DNA from: Oopsacas minuta
Lineage: Eukaryota; Porifera; Hexactinellida; Lyssacinosida; Leucopsacidae
DNA: 64,000 nucleotides
NCBI GenBank assembly: GCA_024704765.1
Contig: JAKMXF010000295.1
Coordinates: 372,001-436,000, forward strand
Direction: 5' to 3'
In this document: positions 58,308 through 64,000 of the stretch, one piece after another
Position numbering within the stretch: the stretch's first letter is position 1
Layout: every line of letters begins with the position of its first letter
Translations under genes and position numbers: made by a program
Notes under the pieces: generated by a model
What the model was told of the DNA's origin: nothing
Databases searched by the model: none
What the model saw: only the letters and a program-made list of their open reading frames with translations

Positions 58308-60880
58308 TAGGCCGGATCGAGAAAAGTACAAATCGTCGGTTCAACTTCTACCTAAGGGAAAAGTTGCCTTTACCATTTTCTAGGAAATGCGGGACTTAAA
58401 TTTGAAAATATTTCGATTTGAGCCTTGTGGTTCTATATTTTTGCTGTGTCACTTTCGCAAAATTAATTATATTTGTCCGAATTTTCAAATTCCTTTGACT
58501 TAGCCCCTTTATATCTATTATTTGGTAATTATAAGTCGCATATTTGCTATTGAATGGTGTATTAATCGAATTTCTATGTCTGAGGATACTCAAGTTATCA
58601 AGATTTCTTTGCATATTCTATCATCCCCTAATATTATTACACACCCACCCTTTTCTCCGATTATTTGAAAATTACTAGCTTTTTGTCTATCGTAGTATAT
58701 GATTCAAATATGCTATATCAATATATTTAACATGCATAATCTTTCTTTGACTCAAATGCGGGCATTTTTTCTCTTGATGTTAGGGTTGAAAGAATTAATC
58801 CATTTCTCGCATCTTCTCCTATACCTGAACACGAACTATTATTGGCTAATTGAATAGTTCTTTCAACTGCTTGTGTATGGCATGGAGACATGCTGCAATT
58901 TCTAGTGGAGTACGCACACTATAAATTAGTATTTCTTTTGAGATATATTCTGTAAAGGGCGGTTTTGTGATAAAAGAAGCTACCCAATCAATGATATCCG
59001 CATATGTTTCAGCAGTGAACCTTATTGAAGGAAGATTGAATGGGCGAATTTCAATCGGTCTAAATGATGAACTGTTCATTCGGATATCTAAAATAATCTT
59101 CACTGCATTTTGTCTAATTTGTTCATCATTATCTCCATTGTAGATTCTAGTGTTAACTCGAGCTCCATCAGCACCTACCGCCAATAAATTTGAATTACGC
59201 TCCCTGCAAAAGATCAGTCAATTCCCTTGCTATATCTTTGACTTTACCAAAACCTGGTGTTACATGGGCAACATATTGATTCCCCGGTTCAGATAAGACA
59301 GTATAATGTTCTTCATTTGCAGTATCCTGATGCAAATGTCCATCTTCTCTTTCTACCAGTACTCGAGTTTGATCTTAACGGCCATCAAAATATATTGCAG
59401 ATATATCATTGATAGTTTGGTGAGCCTCATTAGCCAATTCCTTTCTCACAGAGAATCTAGATCTACGGAGTTTGTTTCTATCAATAATTTGACCATCTTC
59501 TTCCGGTGTGATAATACCGTAATCTTGCAGTACTGCGTTAGCTATAGCTGCGCCTGCCCGATCGCTAATTTGATATCTATCACACATTATGGCTAAATTT
59601 CGTAATTGATTATGATTACGTGTATGCTTGTGAGTATTAGATGTGCTCGAGTCAAAAGATTTAAACTCTTCAAAGTCACATTCTATAAATTCTTGCGAAG
59701 GTTGAACTGCATGTAATCTCTACATTTCCCTTTCTTCTCTTTCATATTGTGCCTCTTTTCTTTTTTGTTTAACAATATTTTTAGAGGTTGTCATGCAATC
59801 CAAGCTGGATATAACCAATTTTCGAGCGTTTCGCTGATCAAAGAGAAATGGCCACTCACGGGGGTGGTATCTTTTTATCGAGAGAGCAAAAACATTCACC
59901 TTCCTGAATTAGACATTTGCAATTTGAGACATCGAACAAGACATTAAATTCGGAAATAATAGGCTATATACGGTCATGTTGTTGCTTGTTTTGGATACTT
60001 TTCCTTAATATTTAGCTCTCTCAATAATATCAGAATTGATGTACTGTTTCATTTTGAGCTCTGATATAGTGGGTATGGAAGCCAAATTATAGATACGCAC
60101 TAATACTTCAGTTAGTTCTTTCGCTATATCATCTCTAGTTGATTTAGAATCTTCATTTCTAAGCATCTATAATGATTATATATATCAAGTTTGTTGGAAG
60201 TTGATTTTCTGGAATGGGTACTGGATAGCCAAAAATAGGATGAAATACTTTACTACGCGTGTTTTCTGCCATTTCAAAAATAAATAAATTTTAGGAATAT
60301 AATCACTCAATAATATGAATGATTTGATCGAGTATTGATATAGATACTATAATTGACCATAAATTCCATGCTAGATAAATGGTAACTAAGTTAAGAACAA
60401 GAGAAAAGGAATGTTGGTAAAATTTCTTTGTGGTAACCTATTGATGAATATGGATCTAGGTAAAGAAATATAATAAGTTTGGTGATTATATAACAAATTT
60501 TACTAAGAATATAGAATTTTCAAATAATCGGAAAAAAGGGGGGTGGGTAATAATATTAGGGCATGATAGAATATGCAAAAACAATCTTGATAACTTGAGT
60601 ACCCTCGGACATAGAAATTCGATTAATACACCATTCAATAGCAAATATGCGACTTATTATTACCAAATAATAGATATAAAGGGGCTAAGTCAAAGGAATT
60701 TGAAAATTCGAACAAATATAATTAATTTTGCGAAAGTGACACAGCAAAAATATAGAACCACAAGGCTCAAATCGAAATATTTTCAATTTAAGTCTCGCAT
60801 TTTCCTAGAAAATGGTAAAGGAAACTTTACCCTTGGGTAGAAGTTGAACCGACGATTTGTACTCTTCTCGATCCGGCCTA
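58308..60880 (-). mobile_element. Unclassified DNA transposon with about 370-bp TIRs and 8-bp target duplication
   Basis: A perfect 8-bp duplication ATATTGAC flanks it (58,300-58,307; 60,881-60,888). The ends TAGGCCGGATCGAGAA are inverted repeats. The arms run from 58,308 to about 58,675 and from about 60,508 to 60,880 with only scattered mismatches, so it is young. It interrupts the mariner gene exactly within LELLDID. One gene on the minus strand fills the interior. The superfamily was not recognised. Confidence 0.88.
58846..60272 (-). pseudogene. Transposase-like gene of the 58,308-60,880 element (family not named)
   Basis: Start MAENTRSKVFHPIFGYPVP at 60,272. A frameshift and stop follow, then SKSTRDDIAKELTEVLVRIYN, LKMKQYINSDIIERAKY. 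After another shift there is a Cys-rich NVLFDVSNCKCLIQEGECFC and WPFLFDQRNARKLVISSLD. Next AIMCDRYQISDRAGAAIANAVLQDYGIIT, IDRNKLRRSRFSVRKEL and AIYFDGR, a stop, then DQTRVLVEREDGHLHQD and VAHVTPGFGKVKDIARELTDLL. It closes LAVGADGARVNTRIYNGDNDEQIR and PLEIAACLHAIHKQLKELFN. I recall similar unnamed proteins (DRY-VSDRA, IDR-K-RR, YFDGRKD, GADG--VNT) in arthropods. FDGRKD and GADG are plausible catalytic Asp blocks of an RNase-H fold. Confidence 0.6.
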
Positions 60881-61040
60881 ATATTGACCCTCATTAAAGC
60901 GTTGAGGAGATTGCCCAAATCTTGGACATCTCATCGGGAAGTGTTCATAAAATTTTACACGATTATCTCGAATTTCGGAAGATTTCAGCGCGATGGGTAC
61001 CAAAATACTCACAAAGGGGCAAAAGAAGAAAATGGTTTTG

Positions 61041-61938
61041 CCCCGAGAATGTTGGTTATTAATCTGGTGAAATTTTGACAAATCCAAGTTTTACTGATTA
61101 TCCCCATGCTATTATACTTGCTACATTCAAAATTTCCCATCCTTAGTTTATAGCAGCCAAACCCTACTCGATTACATGAAATGCATAGTATATCTTAATA
61201 GTCCTATCGATTACCTATTAAATTCAAAACTCATGGTTTACCAATATTCATAAATTATCAAACCATAAACCTTAGCCATTTATATAAGGAAATGGCGCGC
61301 TTAATAATTTTGGAATAGGGATTGGATTAGTCAGTTTAAATATTTACATAGTGAAGTTTATTTGTTCCAATAATATCCAATAGGTGCATTTCCCTGAATA
61401 AATCAGGGCCGTGCGAGCCTATTTTTATCTGCCCAGGTTAAACCTAATAATGGAGCATCAGTGCTCCCCATCAGTCATAACTTTTCTGATTCATATGATG
61501 TTTTGAGGAAGCGCTAGTCTAAACATTATGGTTGTATTAATGTGATTACTGTATGTTGTGTGTTTTTCATATAGTTAGTACTACATTTTTCCACCAATTT
61601 ACGTTCATCATAAATAGAGAAGAACGTATTCAGGTCCTCCAAGTTAACTTGTGTGTTTTGGCATAGATGCTAGTACCATATTAGGGTGGGCCTGCCATAT
61701 GGCCAGGTCAAACCTTGAGGAAAAATTCAGCACAGGTTTAACCTGGTTAGTTTGCATTACTAGCACGGCCCAGTAACTGTATTACTGATACTTAACAAGG
61801 CACAAAGTCTACAACTACAAACATTTCCGGATCGAAATGACGCCATTTGAATGATTACGAAGTAATTTTGTTAACGAAATGTTCCAATTTGGATACACTG
61901 TAAAAAATTCCTTTACAGTCACATATACATATATGATA
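61041..61938. other. No gene recognised
   Basis: AT-rich spacer between the broken mariner and the next mariner. No coding motif or repeat structure recognised. Confidence 0.4.
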
Positions 61939-63267
61939 TGAGGGCATTCAATAAGTCTTGCGGGTCATGTTATACTTCAGGAATTAGTCAAATAATATAT
62001 CTAACTTTCATATATTATAAGCCCATAAAGTTAAACTTCATATACTGAAAGTTTCAAGCTTATTCAATACAAATTATGATTTTTGGAGATAATTACGCAT
62101 AGTCAATTCATACCTACTGTTCGATTGATGACTTCAAAGGATGATAATTTCAACCTCAAATAACGAGCTTACATAGAGTTTCGCACAATACTCAAGATCC
62201 AGCCCTTACAGATCTTCAGTGAGTAACAAGAGATATTGTGCGTGGATTGCCCTTCCAGATCCACTGTAGAGCGATGGGCTGCCCGTTTTAGATCTGGTGA
62301 TGCTGATGTCACAAATTTGCCTCGATCTGGAAGACGGGTATCCACCACCACTTCAGTGAATATCGCACTCATTGAAAGTACGGTCTTGGAGGACAAGTGC
62401 ATTATTGTCAATCAGTTAGAACAAAGTATGGAGATTTTATCGGGAGCTATTCATATAATTCTGACGACTGAGCTTGGCTACCGATCGATTTGTGGGAAAT
62501 GGGTCCAGCATAAGTTCAGTGAGTATCAAAGGTTGGCACGAATGAATATTGCCACAAACCTTTAGAAACTTATGAGAACTGCGATTCTAGACGCCTAACA
62601 GAGATTATTACTGGTAACGAGACATGGGTATACTATTCAGCATCATTTGGCAAGTATAAGAAGCGATCATGGGTGAAGGTCGACGAACAACCGGCGAAAA
62701 TTCCTAGATCCGACTTTAGAAAACCTTAGATTATGTATACCATCTTCTTCAATAGTCATGTAATTGTCTTGCAATTACCTTGTGAGAGTGGCAAACCTGT
62801 TACTGCTACTTTCTTTACAAAGCAAGTGCTTCCAAATTTTATAGAAAATATAGAAAATTACCGCCAAAAACCGGAACTATAGGAATGAAATTTTATTGAT
62901 AAAGCCAGTTCCTATACAGCTAAGCTAACCAAAAATTTCTTGGATGTAGAAGGGTTAGAACTACTTCCCAGCCACAATACTCTCCAGACCTAGCTCCTTG
63001 TGATTTTTGGCTATTCCCCAAGCTTAAAATCTACCTTCAAGGCAAAGATTCGGACACACTACAAGCACTGGGAACGGGCCTGTACCAGTACTACAAATCC
63101 ATCTCCGAAATGAGTGCATAAATGTGTTTTACAAGTGGGTTGAAAGGTTAAAACTTTGTGTATCTGCAGGAGGTGATTACATTGAATAAATAATGTAGTG
63201 AATTAGTGTGTATAGTGTTTGTACCCTGTCGTATCATATCACCCGCAAGATTTATTGAACGCCCTAG
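61939..63267 (+). mobile_element. mariner element, heavily decayed (1,329 bp)
   Basis: TA at 61,937-61,938 and 63,268-63,269. Ends TGAGGGCATTCAATAAGTC and, from the right, CTAGGGCGTTCAATAAATC, both followed by TTGCGGGT. Coding from about 62,236 to 63,190 with many lesions. Confidence 0.82.
62236..63190 (+). pseudogene. mariner transposase, multiple lesions
   Basis: Reads STVERWAARFRSGDADVTNLPRSGRR (HTH and linker), NIALIESTVLEDKCIIVNQL, TELGYRSICGKWVQHKFSEYQRLARMNI, then in other frames EIITGNETWVYYSASFGKYKK (GDETW has become GNETW, losing the first catalytic Asp), PVTATFFTKQVLPNF, a damaged second block (IDKASSYTAKLTKNF, in place of HDNA-PH), and YSPDLAPCDFWLFPKLKIYLQGKD. Frequent stops and shifts. 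Confidence 0.78.
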
Positions 63268-63385
63268 TACATGTTGAAAAGTTGGCTCGTTCTAAAGTTA
63301 TTGTAGTGACCATCGATAGCATATTTTGGTCAATCTTCACTTATAACTTGACAAACTTATAGATATGGCTACATCGTCTTGTAAT

Positions 63386-63560
63386 CAGGTTCTATATACC
63401 CAACTTTCAATACCCTAATACATTTTGATGTAGTCTCAGACCATTAAGACTCAATAGTCAATTATACCATGCGATCATTTTCAAGATTGCGTCATAATGG
63501 TCTTAGATGCGATATCAAAATGTATTAGAAGAGTGTGGGAAGTTGGGCATATAGAACCTG
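63386..63560. mobile_element. MITE with CAGGTTCTATATACCC inverted ends (175 bp)
   Basis: Perfect inverted ends of about 21 bp. The interior carries CTAATACATTTTGATGTAGT at the left mirrored by ATCAAAATGTATTAG at the right, a block shared with the copies at 38,975-39,126 and about 20,955-21,125. Non-coding. Confidence 0.75.
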
Positions 63561-63657
63561 TTTGCATCACAATTTGGCCAAATCTATAAATATTACAAGG
63601 GTTGATCAATAAATAATGATTCTTTTTTTCATAATTCAGATAGTTAACCTATACTTA

Positions 63658-64000
63658 TCATAATTGATTATCAAATGTTTTGATAAATTCTCCCTTTAAC
63701 TTTATATATCGTTTCCATCGTTCTCGTAACTTTTCCAGCCCAGTGGTATAGAATACTTTAGGGGTCCCTTTTTGCCACTGTTTTATTTCATACTCCAGCC
63801 GTTTGAAACCCTCAAATCTCTTCCCTCGAAGAGGTCTCTTCATCTCTCCGGACAGCCAGTAGTCGCTGGGAGCCAGGTCTGGACTATACGGGGGATGAGG
63901 GAGGCATTCGAATCCTAAGTCGTCAATTGCAGCCATTGTCTTGGAGTTTACATGGGGCCTTGCGTTGTCATGTCGCAGCAATATGCCACGTGTCAACTTG
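63658..64000 (-). pseudogene. mariner transposase C-terminus (partial, cut by the window edge)
   Basis: Open minus frame entering from the right edge: RGILLRHDNARPHVNSKTM, LPHPPYSPDLAPSDYWLSGEMKRPLRGKRF, ending GLEKLRERWKRYIKLKGEFI and a stop at 63,658. The second and third catalytic Asp are 34 residues apart, the mariner DD34D signature. No lesion is visible in these 112 codons. Whether the element is intact cannot be judged because the rest lies outside the window. Confidence 0.85.

Larger units (their letters stand above)
58054..61040 (+). pseudogene. mariner transposase, N-terminal half, interrupted by an inserted element
   Basis: The left piece (58,054-58,307) reads TEQRDYINIRAIQGHKALQIQEDL, VYHREALTYPTLEEWARKLKAGR and IEMPL, then past shifts ILELLDID. 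The right piece (from 60,881) continues DPH-SVEEIAQILDISSGSVHKIL and YLEFRKISARWVPK. Deleting 58,308-60,880 plus one copy of ATATTGAC joins the two in frame (LELL-DID-PH). The gene ends after the ARWVPK motif, about where the reverse-oriented half at 57,360-57,955 would begin. Confidence 0.75.

Overview
The window is AT-rich nuclear DNA of a eukaryote, most likely an invertebrate animal. One essential host gene, CPSF1 (the 160-kDa subunit of the cleavage and polyadenylation specificity factor), runs on the minus strand from 41,386 down to 7,150. It has three exons (40,891-41,386; 24,612-25,238; 7,150-10,133) with GT-AG sites, and both introns are phase 1. The joined reading frame is open and gives about 1,368 residues. 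The introns are very large (15,652 and 14,478 bp) and packed with DNA transposons. The transposon families (mariner, maT, several hAT lineages, P-like, FLYWCH and FAR1 MULEs, a KRBA2/Ginger-like integrase, a RAG1-like transposase) fit a metazoan. A fast-evolving or parasitic lineage is possible, but the species cannot be named from this sequence.

Layout. 1-7,149, downstream of CPSF1, holds a P-element-like remnant (about 2,187-2,610) and a foldback element (2,961-3,839). CPSF1 exon 3 follows. Intron 2 carries a three-level nest. An 8.6-kb MULE (10,385-18,980) has a perfect 9-bp target duplication and encodes an N-terminal FLYWCH finger and a C-terminal RING. It was split by a second MULE-like element (11,172-17,640), which in turn holds a Tc1-type foldback element, a maT element (13,067-14,369) and a GC-rich MULE arranged as a 580-bp, apparently identical inverted repeat. 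A decayed hAT and a mariner (22,833-24,134) fill the rest of the intron. Intron 1 holds a decayed conserved repeat-family gene (26,479-28,134), a RAG1-like fragment (29,722-30,370), a FAR1-type MULE (31,540-32,833), a BED-finger hAT split precisely by a nearly intact mariner (35,098-36,402), and several MITEs.

Upstream of CPSF1 (41,387-64,000) lie a BED hAT (42,222-44,839), a KRBA2/Ginger-like element (about 46,350-49,150), a ZMYM1-like hAT with a 69-bp intron (49,528-52,641), a compact RAG1-like transposase (53,051-55,122), a TTF-finger hAT (about 55,850-57,151), a broken mariner interrupted by an unclassified 2.6-kb element with about 370-bp TIRs and an 8-bp target duplication (58,308-60,880), another decayed mariner (61,939-63,267), and a mariner running off the right edge.

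No LINE or LTR reverse transcriptase was recognised. Almost every transposase is broken by a few stops or frameshifts, so the window records repeated waves of cut-and-paste elements around one gene under selection. The most notable items are the RAG1-like transposase, the FLYWCH-MULE-RING fusion, the perfect intronic inverted repeat, and the unclassified element at 58,308-60,880.
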